Source: Oryzomicrobium terrae (lineage in GTDB: Bacteria > Pseudomonadota > Gammaproteobacteria > Burkholderiales > Rhodocyclaceae). From it: a stretch of 64,000 nt of DNA. The notes beneath the pieces were generated by a model. It searched no databases. It saw nothing but the letters and a program-made list of their open reading frames with translations, and was not told where the DNA came from. Location of the stretch: positions 434,001-498,000 of the forward strand of contig NZ_CP022579.1 of the NCBI RefSeq assembly GCF_008274805.1, written 5' to 3'. Shown here piece by piece: positions 1-8,017 of the stretch (position 1 is the first letter of the stretch; the number at the start of each line of letters is the position of its first letter). A program made the position numbers and the translations under genes.

Positions 1-1
1 G

Positions 2-559
2 CTCGGCTACTTCGTTTGCGGCTTCCAGGTGGTGTTCATCGGCGTGCACCTGCCCACCTACCTGCTCGACAAAGGCCTGCCGGCCTCGGTGGGTATGACC
101 GCCCTGGCCCTGATCGGCCTGTTCAACGTGTTCGGCACCTATACCGTGGGCCACCTGGGCAACCGCTTCCCCAAGCGCTACCTGCTCGCCACCATCTACT
201 TCTGCCGCAGCATCGCCATCAGCCTGTTCCTGCTGGCGCCCCTCACGCCCCTGAGCGTCTATGCCTTCGCCGCGGTGATCGGCTTCCTGTGGCTGTCCAC
301 GGTGCCGCCGACCAACGCCATCGTCGCCCAGGTGTTCGGCGTGCGCTTCCTCGGCATGCTCTCCGGCTTCGTCTTCTGCGCCCACCAGATCGGCAGCTTT
401 CTCGGCGTCTGGCTGGGGGGCAAGCTGTTCGACGCCACCGGGTCCTACGACACCGTGTGGGGCATCTGCATCGCCCTCGGGGTGATGGCCGCCCTGATCA
501 ACCTGCCCATCGACGAGCGCAGTCTGGAATCGCGCCGCGCTGCGCCGGCGGCGGCCTGA
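2..559 (+). CDS. MFS transporter, C-terminal part (5' end outside window)
   Basis: This is the C-terminal half of a major facilitator superfamily permease. The reading frame is open from the first bases of the window, so the start lies upstream; an internal GTG at 29 is not a plausible start because the frame before it already encodes a typical membrane stretch. About 185 residues remain, with five or six hydrophobic segments and the short charged loops (GHLGNRFPKRY, GGKLFD) usual for the second six-helix bundle. The family resembles the MCT/oxalate-formate type of MFS carriers, but the substrate cannot be told. The tail is Arg/Ala rich and ends 16 bases before the response regulator on the same strand, so co-transcription is possible. 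Confidence 0.85.
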   Translation, partial: LGYFVCGFQVVFIGVHLPTYLLDKGLPASVGMTALALIGLFNVFGTYTVGHLGNRFPKRYLLATIYFCRSIAISLFLLAPLTPLSVYAFAAVIGFLWLSTVPPTNAIVAQVFGVRFLGMLSGFVFCAHQIGSFLGVWLGGKLFDATGSYDTVWGICIALGVMAALINLPIDERSLESRRAAPAAA

Positions 560-575
560 GCCGCGCCATAACACC

Positions 576-1253
576 ATGCGCCTACTCCTCGTCGAAGACG
601 ATCTGCTGCTCGGCGACGGGTTGTGCGCCGGGCTGAACCACTACGGCTTCCAGGTGGACTGGGTGCGTAGCGTCGCCGCGGCCCTGTCGGCCCTGGCCAC
701 CGACACCTACGCCGGCTTGGTGCTCGATCTGGGCCTGCCCGACGGCGACGGCACGGCGGTGCTCGATGCGGCCCGCAACGGCAAGGCCGGCACTGGCGGC
801 AACAGCGCCGTGCCGGTGCTGCTGCTCACCGCCCGGGACGCCAAGGAAGACAAGCTGCGCGCCTTTGCCGCCGGGGCCGACGACTACGTGGTCAAGCCGG
901 TGGATCTGGACGAACTGGCCGCCCGCCTGCGCGCCCTGATCCGGCGCAGCCACGGCCGGGCCGTACCGCGCATTGTCGCCGGTCGCGTCGCCTTCGACCC
1001 GGAAGCCCGCCAGGCCTACCTGGACGAGGCGCCTGTGGATCTTTCCGGGCGCGAACTGGCGATTCTTGAACTGCTTCTCGAACGTCTCGGCCGGGTGGTC
1101 TCCCGGCCCCAGCTCGAAGCGGCCCTGTACCGCTGGGGCGAGGGGGTGGAGAGCAACGCCATCGAGGTGCACATCCACCACCTGCGCAAGAAGCTCGGCA
1201 CCGACTTCATCCAGACCCGGCGTGGTCTGGGCTACCTGGTGGAAAAGCCGTGA
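576..1253 (+). CDS. OmpR/PhoB-family response regulator (QseB-like)
   Basis: A 225-residue DNA-binding response regulator. The receiver domain covers residues 1-115 with the acidic pair E7/D8-D9, the phospho-acceptor D51 (in LVLDLGLP), the Thr of LLTARD and the Lys of VKPVD. The winged-helix effector domain covers about 130-225 and ends in the usual RRGLGYLVEKP. The gene overlaps the following histidine kinase by 4 bases, showing a cognate pair. Sequence style (LPDGDG, TRRGLGYLV) is closest to QseB/PmrA/TctD-type regulators. The signal and target genes are unknown. The MFS gene directly upstream is a reasonable candidate target, but this is inference from position only. Confidence 0.93.
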   Translation: MRLLLVEDDLLLGDGLCAGLNHYGFQVDWVRSVAAALSALATDTYAGLVLDLGLPDGDGTAVLDAARNGKAGTGGNSAVPVLLLTARDAKEDKLRAFAAGADDYVVKPVDLDELAARLRALIRRSHGRAVPRIVAGRVAFDPEARQAYLDEAPVDLSGRELAILELLLERLGRVVSRPQLEAALYRWGEGVESNAIEVHIHHLRKKLGTDFIQTRRGLGYLVEKP

Positions 1254-2671
1254 TTCCCCGCTGGCTGGCGTCGCTGCACGGTCGCCTGATCCTGATCGTG
1301 CTGGTCTGCGTCACCGGAGTGGACGGTCTCACCGGCCTGCTCGGCTACCGCCAGGCCACCCGGGAAGCCGCCGAACTGATGGACGCCCAGCTGGTGGAAA
1401 TCGCCCACGTGCTGGCCACCACCGCCGGACGGGCCGCCACTGCCGTGGTCAGCGCCGACGGCACCGCCCGGGAGGCGCACCGCTACCACAAGCGCCTGGT
1501 CTTCCAGGTCTGGCAGCCGGCCCCGCGCCCGGGTGGAGCGCCCCAGCTGGTGGCCCGTTCCGATACGGCCCCCGACATCCCCCTGGAGGCTTTGGCAGCC
1601 CTCCGTGGCGACGGTTACGTGACCCTGCCCTGGCACGACGGCGACTGGCGTTTCTACGTGGCCGGCAGCGATCCGCAAGGGCTGCGCGTGGTGGTCGGGC
1701 AGCAGGGCGTGGTGCGCAACAAGCTGGCCCGGGAAGTGGCCCTCAACGCCCTCTACCCGCACCTGGCCAGTTGGGCGGTGCTGCTCGGCCTGTTGCTGGT
1801 GGGCATCCGCCAGGCCCTGACGCCGCTGCGCCAGCTGGCCGAACAGGTGCGCCAGCGCTCCCCCGACCACCTCGTGCCGGTCCAGGTCGAGGCCCCGCCG
1901 GCGGAGATCGTGCCGGTGGTGGGGGCGGTAAACACCTTGCTGGTCCGGGTCGAGCAAGCCCTGGAGCGGGAGCGGCGCTTTACTGCCGATGCCGCCCACG
2001 AACTGCGCACGCCTCTGGCGGCGCTGAAGATCCAGGCCCAGGTGGCGCATATCGCCGACGACGCGGCGGCCCGCCAGTCGGCCCTGCGCAACGTCATCCG
2101 CGGTACCGACCGGCTGGCCCACCTGGTGGAGCAACTGCTCACTCTGGCCCGGGTCGACACCGCCGGTGGCGTGTTCGCTGCGGAACGGGTCGATCTGGCC
2201 GCCCTGGCCGGGGAGGTGGTGGCCAGCCAGGCGGGCCTGGCGCAGCGCCGCGAGGTGGCCCTGGAACTGGCGTTGCCGGAGGTGGCAGGGGAGGGGGCCT
2301 GGGCGTCGGGCCAGCCCGAGTTGCTCGCCGTCCTGCTGCGCAACCTGGTGGATAACGCCCTGCGCTATACCCCGGCCGGCGGCCGGGTGGTGGTGCGGGT
2401 GGCGGCCGAACCCGGGGGCGGCTGGCGGTTGAGCGTGGCCGACGACGGCCCGGGCATTCCTCCCGAGCAGCAGCAGCGCGCCCAGGAGCGTTTCGTCCGG
2501 TTGGCCAGTTCGGCCGAGGAACCGGGGGGCGGTAGCGGCCTGGGGCTGTCGATCGCCGGGCGGATCGCCCAATTGCATGGCGCCGCCCTGGCAATGGGGC
2601 CAGGGCTGGCCGGCCGTGGCCTGACCATCGGCGTGGTGCTGGGCGCGCCGGGCGGCGCGGTGGCGCGCTAG
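1250..2671 (+). CDS. Sensor histidine kinase (QseC-like)
   Basis: A 473-residue membrane-bound histidine kinase starting at a GTG inside the stop region of the response-regulator gene. A first membrane segment lies near residues 10-30 and a second near 170-190, enclosing a periplasmic domain of about 135 residues of the 2CSK_N type. HAMP-like residues follow. The H-box TADAAHELRTPLAAL places the phosphorylated His near residue 250; the N-box (NLVDNALRYTP), G1 (DDGPGIP) and G2 (GGGSGLGLSI) boxes of the ATPase domain follow. It should autophosphorylate and pass phosphate to the upstream-encoded regulator. Its stop codon overlaps the stop of the convergent EAL gene within a CTAG. Confidence 0.93.
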   Translation: MIPRWLASLHGRLILIVLVCVTGVDGLTGLLGYRQATREAAELMDAQLVEIAHVLATTAGRAATAVVSADGTAREAHRYHKRLVFQVWQPAPRPGGAPQLVARSDTAPDIPLEALAALRGDGYVTLPWHDGDWRFYVAGSDPQGLRVVVGQQGVVRNKLAREVALNALYPHLASWAVLLGLLLVGIRQALTPLRQLAEQVRQRSPDHLVPVQVEAPPAEIVPVVGAVNTLLVRVEQALERERRFTADAAHELRTPLAALKIQAQVAHIADDAAARQSALRNVIRGTDRLAHLVEQLLTLARVDTAGGVFAAERVDLAALAGEVVASQAGLAQRREVALELALPEVAGEGAWASGQPELLAVLLRNLVDNALRYTPAGGRVVVRVAAEPGGGWRLSVADDGPGIPPEQQQRAQERFVRLASSAEEPGGGSGLGLSIAGRIAQLHGAALAMGPGLAGRGLTIGVVLGAPGGAVAR

Positions 2672-4974
2672 GCCGACAGGGGGGCGGTCCGCACCGAGGA
2701 TGGGGCTGCGCTGGATTCGGGATAGGGGCCGTTTATAAGCTCGGCCAGGGGGAGGGGCGGCGAGAGGGCGTAGCCCTGGCTGTAGCCCACCTCCAGGTCG
2801 GTCACCCAGCGCAGCACCCCGGGGTTGTGCACGAATTCGGCCACGGTGCCGACGCCCAGGCGGTGGGCCACGCGCACGATCGACGCGACGATCTCCCGAT
2901 CCACCGGGCTGCTTTCCAGATCCTTGACGAACGACCCGTCGATCTTCACGTAGTCCACCGGAAAGCGTTTCAGGTAGTCGTAGGTGGCCAGGCCGGTGCC
3001 GAAGTCGTCCAGGGCGATGCGGCAGCCGAGCGCCTTGAGGCCGAGCAGCAGGTCGCTGGCCGCCTGGTCGTTGAGAATGGCCTGGCTTTCGGTGATCTCG
3101 AAGGCGAAGGGCGCCGTGGGCAGGCCGTGGGCGCGCAGACGGTCGCGGATGAAGGGCAGCATGTCCGGATCGGACAGGCTGGCACCGGTCAGGTTGAGGG
3201 CGCATTTGCCGACCCGGGCGAGCTGTTCCGGGTGGGCGGCGAAATGGGCGAAGGCGGCCTCGATCACCGCCCGGTCCAGTTCCAGGGCCAGGGGGCGCTG
3301 GGTCAGGGCGGCGATGACCTCGGGCATGGGGATGACGTTGCCGCCCTCGTCGAGCACCCGCACCAGTACTTCGAAGTCGTGGCGCAGCGGGGCGCCCGGT
3401 GCAGGGGGGCGGTTGGCCACCAGGGGCTGGGCGAGCAGGCGGATGCGTCCTTCGCCGAGGGCGGCACGCACCGCCTCGATGCGCCGGGCGTGGGCGCGGC
3501 GGGTGTCGGCCTGGTGGCGCGACACCGGCTCCGGCAGCACCCGCCGGTCGGGCTTGAGGGCCGCCTCGCTCAGGGCTTCGCGCAGGGCGATGAGAATCTC
3601 GTCGAGGGTTTCCTGGGCTTGCGCGGGCACGTACAGGCCGGCGCGCAGGGGTTGCAGGCGTAGCGCCGTGCCGTTGCCCGCCAGGTGCAGGGGGCCCCGG
3701 CGGAAGCCGGCCTCGACGCGCAGGAAGGCTTCCTCCACCGCCGCCGGGCTGCCGAAGGGCAACAGGGCGGCGAATACCCCGGGCTGGAGCCGGGCCACGG
3801 CGCTCAGGTCGTCCGCGGCGCGTAGCCGGGCCGCCAGCTCGCGCTCGAAGTCGGCGATGGTGGCCAGCCCTACCAGATGGCCGGCGGATTCCAGGTTCTC
3901 GACGCCGAGGATGAACAGGCCGCGGCCATCGCGGCGTCGCGCCCGTTCCCGGCGGCTGTGCTCCATGGCGGTGAGAAAGCCCCGCTCGTTGAGGCAGTCG
4001 GTGACGTTGTCCAGCTCGGCCTGGCGCGCCAGCTTGCGGTAGGCGGCGCGGCGGTCGGCGGCGATGGCCTGGAGAATCTGGCCGAAGGCGGCGGCCACCA
4101 GCAGCACCAGGGCGGTCTGGAAAATGGCGAAGCGCAGGGCCTGGGCATCCATGGTGGAGAACGCCTTGGCCGACAGGATCAGGATGGCCGTGGCGATCAG
4201 GGTCAGGCCGGTGGTGGCGGCCTCGCGGCGCATGGCGCAGGCGGCGATGGCCGGAAAGTACAGGTAGGCCAGGGCCGTGGCGTAGTCGCTGGCGCCGTTC
4301 CAGGTGAGCAGGGTCAGGGCCAGGGCGATGGAGACGGCGGCCACCAGGGTGGGGCGGTCCAGGGCCGCCAGCCACTGCCGGGGGCGGATGTTCTCCTGCC
4401 ACAGGGTGAGCAGGGCGGGGGCGAACAGGATGCCGCCGATGGCATCGACCAGCCAGTAGGCGAGAAAAACGTCGAGGGCCGAGGCGGCGGGGAACAACCC
4501 GCCCAGCTTGAAGCCCAGGGTGCCGATCAGGGCCGACAGGGGGGCGGCGATACCGACCTCGATGCGGTAGAAGGCAAGCAGATCGCGCACCCCGCTGCGC
4601 CGTTCCGGCATGGTGACCGGGCTGGCTTGCAGTAGGCGGCGCAGCACCCAGGCGCCCACCGCCGGCCCGGTGCACGAGGCGACGATGGCCAGGGCCGCCA
4701 CCAGGGGCACCTGGTAGTAAGAGAGCAGGCTCCAGGCCCCCAGCCCCAGGGCCAGGGGCCACAACCCGGGCAGGCCGTAGCGCCACACCAGGGCAAAGCC
4801 GATGCCGGCCGGCGGCCAGAACAGGGAGAAGCTGAGGTCGGAGAAGGTGCTGCCGGAAAACGACAACAGGCGGGAGAGCGCGGCGCCGAGGAAGACGGCG
4901 ACCGCCGTCCACAGGCCCGCCTGGACCGCGAGGCGGGGGCGGGGCAGGGTGCCGGGGCTGAAGATACGGGGCAT
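2668..4974 (-). CDS. MASE1 sensor with degenerate GGDEF and EAL c-di-GMP phosphodiesterase domain
   Basis: A protein of about 768 residues. The N-terminal ~300 residues form a MASE1 membrane sensor (FWPPAGIGFALVWRYG, eight or so hydrophobic segments). A GGDEF-like domain follows (opening ELDNVTDCLNERGFL), but where the GG(D/E)EF loop should be the sequence reads RLQPGVFAALL, so it cannot be a diguanylate cyclase. The C-terminal EAL domain keeps E-V-L-V-R at the signature, NLTG, EITES, DDFGTG and the Lys of DYVKIDGSF, with AEFV instead of AEGVE; it is likely an active phosphodiesterase. I chose the ATG at 4974 (MPRIFSPG) over an upstream TTG at 5007. It is convergent with the kinase gene. Confidence 0.9.
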   Translation of the reverse strand: MPRIFSPGTLPRPRLAVQAGLWTAVAVFLGAALSRLLSFSGSTFSDLSFSLFWPPAGIGFALVWRYGLPGLWPLALGLGAWSLLSYYQVPLVAALAIVASCTGPAVGAWVLRRLLQASPVTMPERRSGVRDLLAFYRIEVGIAAPLSALIGTLGFKLGGLFPAASALDVFLAYWLVDAIGGILFAPALLTLWQENIRPRQWLAALDRPTLVAAVSIALALTLLTWNGASDYATALAYLYFPAIAACAMRREAATTGLTLIATAILILSAKAFSTMDAQALRFAIFQTALVLLVAAAFGQILQAIAADRRAAYRKLARQAELDNVTDCLNERGFLTAMEHSRRERARRRDGRGLFILGVENLESAGHLVGLATIADFERELAARLRAADDLSAVARLQPGVFAALLPFGSPAAVEEAFLRVEAGFRRGPLHLAGNGTALRLQPLRAGLYVPAQAQETLDEILIALREALSEAALKPDRRVLPEPVSRHQADTRRAHARRIEAVRAALGEGRIRLLAQPLVANRPPAPGAPLRHDFEVLVRVLDEGGNVIPMPEVIAALTQRPLALELDRAVIEAAFAHFAAHPEQLARVGKCALNLTGASLSDPDMLPFIRDRLRAHGLPTAPFAFEITESQAILNDQAASDLLLGLKALGCRIALDDFGTGLATYDYLKRFPVDYVKIDGSFVKDLESSPVDREIVASIVRVAHRLGVGTVAEFVHNPGVLRWVTDLEVGYSQGYALSPPLPLAELINGPYPESSAAPSSVRTAPLSA

Positions 4975-5109
4975 GTCCGTGGGCAGGCTCGCAAAAGGGG
5001 GGAGCAACGGCGGGACGGCAGGCCAGGAGGGCGCTTCGTCCCACCGCGGCGGTGTTGGTCTGACCGGGCCGGCTCCCAGATGTTTCCGGGGCCGGCCCTG
5101 GCGGTAATC

Positions 5110-6003
5110 TTACTGGGGCTGCTGGCGCAGGTAGAGGGCCACCGACAGGCGGGCACCGAGCCAGCCGAGCAGGGCACCGGCGGCGCACAGGGCGCCCACT
5201 TCGGCCATACTCGGGCCGCGCAGGCGGAAACCGCTGCCGTAGAGGCGGGTCAGCTCCCCCACCGGCCCGGACAGGAAGAAGAAGGCCAGGGCCACGAGGG
5301 CCGCGGCGAGCAGCCCGCCGAGAATACCCTGCAGGGCGCCGTAGTAGGCGTAGGGCCGGGAGACGAAGCCCGGGGTGGCGCCGATCAGCCGGGCCACCTC
5401 GATCTCCTGGGCCCGGGCCAGCATCTGCAGGCGGATGGTGTTGAAGGTGGCGGCGATCAGACCGACGCCGAACACCCCGGCGAGCAGCACCACCGCCAGG
5501 CGCCCCAGGCGCAGGAAGGCATCGAGGCGGCGCATCCAGGCCGAATCGAACTGGACGTGGGCGACCCGGGGCCATTCGCCGGCAGTCTTGACGAAGCGCT
5601 CCACCGCGGTGGCGTCGCGTCCCGCCATGTCGGCGACGAAGGCATCGGGCAGGGGGTTCTTCGGCAGGTTGGCGACCAGGTCGGCCAGCCCTTCCCGGGC
5701 TTTCAGCCGTTCCAGGGCGGCGTCCTTGGCAACGAAACGGTAGGGCGCGCCGGCGTCGCGCAGCTTCTGCTCGACGGCCTTCACCTCGTCGCGGCCGGCG
5801 CCGGGCTCGAGGAACAGGCTGACTTCGGGCGCCTCGGCCAGACCGCTGGCGGCCAGGCGCACGTTGTCCAGGGCGACCCAGCCGGCAGCGGGCAGGGCCA
5901 AGGCGATGCCGATCACCAGCAGCGACAGCAGGGCGTTGAAGGGGGCGTCGCGCAGACGGACCAGGGCGGTGGTCAGGGCCTGGTGGTGGTGGGCGAGGCT
6001 CAC
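5110..6003 (-). CDS. ftsX: Cell division ABC transporter permease FtsX
   Basis: A 297-residue permease-like partner of FtsE that sits in the inner membrane at the divisome and transmits ATP-driven changes to septal cell-wall hydrolase activators. One transmembrane segment near residues 24-45 is followed by an extracytoplasmic domain of about 120 residues. Three more transmembrane segments follow in the C-terminal half (near 165-190, 215-240, 265-285), the standard FtsX topology. The start is a GTG that overlaps the ftsE stop by 4 bases, indicating translational coupling. Gene order ftsY-ftsE-ftsX is the classical one; rpoH does not follow here. Confidence 0.95.
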   Translation of the reverse strand: MSLAHHHQALTTALVRLRDAPFNALLSLLVIGIALALPAAGWVALDNVRLAASGLAEAPEVSLFLEPGAGRDEVKAVEQKLRDAGAPYRFVAKDAALERLKAREGLADLVANLPKNPLPDAFVADMAGRDATAVERFVKTAGEWPRVAHVQFDSAWMRRLDAFLRLGRLAVVLLAGVFGVGLIAATFNTIRLQMLARAQEIEVARLIGATPGFVSRPYAYYGALQGILGGLLAAALVALAFFFLSGPVGELTRLYGSGFRLRGPSMAEVGALCAAGALLGWLGARLSVALYLRQQPQ

Positions 6004-6728
6004 GAGGCGGCCTCCTCGGTCAGGTTGGCGGGGGGCGACAGGGGGGCGAGCTGGGCCGGCGCCTGCTCAGGCAGGCCTTCATGCAGCTTGCCCTTTTCCA
6101 GCCACAGCACCCGGGGGGCGAGCTTGTCCACCCACTGCAGGTCGTGGGTGGCGAGGATGACGGTGACGCCGACCTGGTTGAAGCTCTTGAAGATGGACAG
6201 GATCTGGCCGGCCGAAGTGGCGTCCAGGTTGGCGGTGGGCTCGTCAGCGAGCAGGATGGCGGGACGGTTCACCACGGCCCGGGCGATTGCCAGGCGTTGT
6301 TGCTCGCCGCCGGACAGGGTGATCGGCAGGGCCTTCTCCCGGTCGAGCAGACCGACCTTGTCGAGGGCCGCCAGGGCGCGTTTGCGGGCTTCCTTGGGCG
6401 GAGTGCCGGCGATTTCCAGGGGCAGCAGCACGTTGGCCAGCACCGGGCGGTCGAACAGCAGTTTCTGGTCCTGGAAGACCAGGCCGAAATTGCGCCGCAG
6501 GAAGGGCAGGGCGGACGGGCGCAGGGCCGAGAGGTTCTGGCCATTGACGATGATGCCGCCGCTGGTGGGCCGCTCGATGGCGGCCATCAGCTTGACCAGG
6601 GTGGTCTTGCCGGCGCCGGAGTGGCCGGTGACGAAGACGAACTCGCCGGCGGTGATGTCCAGACTCACGTCCCGCAGGGCCTCGAACCCGGTGGGGTAGC
6701 GCTTGGTGACGTTGGCGAAGGTGATCAT
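6000..6728 (-). CDS. ftsE: Cell division ATP-binding protein FtsE
   Basis: A 242-residue ABC ATPase. Visible motifs in order: Walker A GHSGAGKTT near residue 36, Q-loop FQDQ, signature LSGGEQQRLAIAR, Walker B ILLADEPT, and H-loop ATHD. The residues surrounding the Q-loop (RRNFGLVFQDQKLL) are typical of FtsE. The ATG at 6728 gives the family's normal N-terminus (MITFANVTKRYP); the longer upstream open frame is not needed. It lies 13 bases after ftsY and overlaps ftsX, so the three genes form one operon. Confidence 0.96.
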   Translation of the reverse strand: MITFANVTKRYPTGFEALRDVSLDITAGEFVFVTGHSGAGKTTLVKLMAAIERPTSGGIIVNGQNLSALRPSALPFLRRNFGLVFQDQKLLFDRPVLANVLLPLEIAGTPPKEARKRALAALDKVGLLDREKALPITLSGGEQQRLAIARAVVNRPAILLADEPTANLDATSAGQILSIFKSFNQVGVTVILATHDLQWVDKLAPRVLWLEKGKLHEGLPEQAPAQLAPLSPPANLTEEAAS

Positions 6729-6741
6729 GGCGGTCGGGGGG

Positions 6742-7785
6742 TCAGGCCAGGTTGTCCTGGCCAAACAGGGCGTCGGTGAAGTCCCGGGCCGAGAAGGGGC
6801 GCAGGTCGTCGATGGCCTCGCCGACGCCGATGAAGCGCACCGGCTTCGGGCACTGGCGCGAGATGGCCGCCAGCACGCCGCCCTTGGCGGTCCCGTCGAG
6901 CTTGGTCACCACCAGGCCGGTGACGCCGATGGCCTTGTCGAAGGCCTTCACCTGGGCGATGGCGTTCTGGCCGATGTTGGCGTCGAGCACCAGCAGCACT
7001 TCGTGGGGGCCGCTGGCGTCGGCCTTCTGGATGACGCGGCGCACCTTGGCGATCTCTTCCATCAGGTGCAGCTGGGTGGGCAGGCGGCCGGCGGTGTCGG
7101 CCAGCACCACGTCGATGCCCCGGGCGCGGGCGGCGGCGATGGCGTCGAACACCACGGCGGCCGGGTCGCCCGATTCCTGGGCGATGACGGTGACGTTGTT
7201 GCGCTCGCCCCAGGTCATCAGCTGTTCCCGGGCGGCGGCGCGGAAGGTGTCGCCGGCGGCCAGCAGCACGCTCTTGCCCTGGCTTTGGAAGTACTTTGCC
7301 AGTTTGCCGATGGAGGTGGTCTTACCGGCGCCGTTGACCCCGGCGATCATGATGATGAAGGGCTGGTGGCTGGCCACGTCGAGGGGCACTTCCAGGGGGG
7401 CGAGCAGCTCGTAGAGGGTGTCGGACAGGGCCTGCTGGATCGCCTCCGGGGTGTCGAGCTTGTCGCTCTTGGCCTTCTTCTTCAGGGCGTCGAGAAGGTG
7501 CTGGGTGGCTTCCACGCCGACGTCGGCGGTGAGCAGCAGGGTTTCCAGTTCCTCGAGCAGCTCGTCGTCTACCTTGCCCCGGGCGAACAAAGACTTGAGG
7601 CCGCCGGACAACTGGCTGCGGGTGCGGGTCAGGCCGGCGAACAGACGCTCGCGCCAGGAGCGCTTGGCTTCCGGGGCGGCCGGGATGGGGGCAGAGGCTG
7701 GGGCGGCGGCGGGGGGCGCGTCAGTACCGCTCGGGGGGGCGGGCGGGGTGGCCTCGGCCGGCGATTTCTTGAACAAACCAAACAT
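6742..7785 (-). CDS. ftsY: Signal recognition particle receptor FtsY
   Basis: A 347-residue SRP-family GTPase that docks ribosome-SRP complexes at the inner membrane. It begins MFGLFKKSPAEATPP, followed by a short Pro/Ala-rich linker (the acidic A domain seen in E. coli is nearly absent), then the helical N domain and the G domain with G1 GVNGAGKTT, G3 DTAGRL and G4 TKLDGTAKGG. The ATG at 7785 is preferred because further upstream the frame is Arg/Pro-rich without family resemblance. It is divergent from the M16 peptidase genes; the 230-base gap between them must hold both promoters, though no convincing -35/-10 pair stands out. Confidence 0.95.
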   Translation of the reverse strand: MFGLFKKSPAEATPPAPPSGTDAPPAAAPASAPIPAAPEAKRSWRERLFAGLTRTRSQLSGGLKSLFARGKVDDELLEELETLLLTADVGVEATQHLLDALKKKAKSDKLDTPEAIQQALSDTLYELLAPLEVPLDVASHQPFIIMIAGVNGAGKTTSIGKLAKYFQSQGKSVLLAAGDTFRAAAREQLMTWGERNNVTVIAQESGDPAAVVFDAIAAARARGIDVVLADTAGRLPTQLHLMEEIAKVRRVIQKADASGPHEVLLVLDANIGQNAIAQVKAFDKAIGVTGLVVTKLDGTAKGGVLAAISRQCPKPVRFIGVGEAIDDLRPFSARDFTDALFGQDNLA

Positions 7786-8017
7786 GCGGGAATCCAGTCG
7801 TAGCGGGGCATGGCGCCGGGATCGGCGCGGTAGGCGGGCTGCCGGTACTGGCCGTGCGGCGAGGGGCGGAGGTAACATGCAGCCCCACTCACTGGCACCC
7901 AATCCCGAGCCCGGGAAGGCTGGATTTTATCCCACCCCGGGCCCGTCCCGTTTTAATTGCCGTTGCCAACCGATTTCCCGCGATATCCATCCTTCCCGCC
8001 ACCCGTTGAGGATCCCC

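Noticed and set aside
1232-5575. A 1447-codon open frame on the minus strand
   Set aside because: It runs antisense to the histidine kinase and out of frame with the EAL and ftsX genes. It is Pro/Arg/Gly-rich with no domain, as expected for a shadow frame in high-GC DNA.
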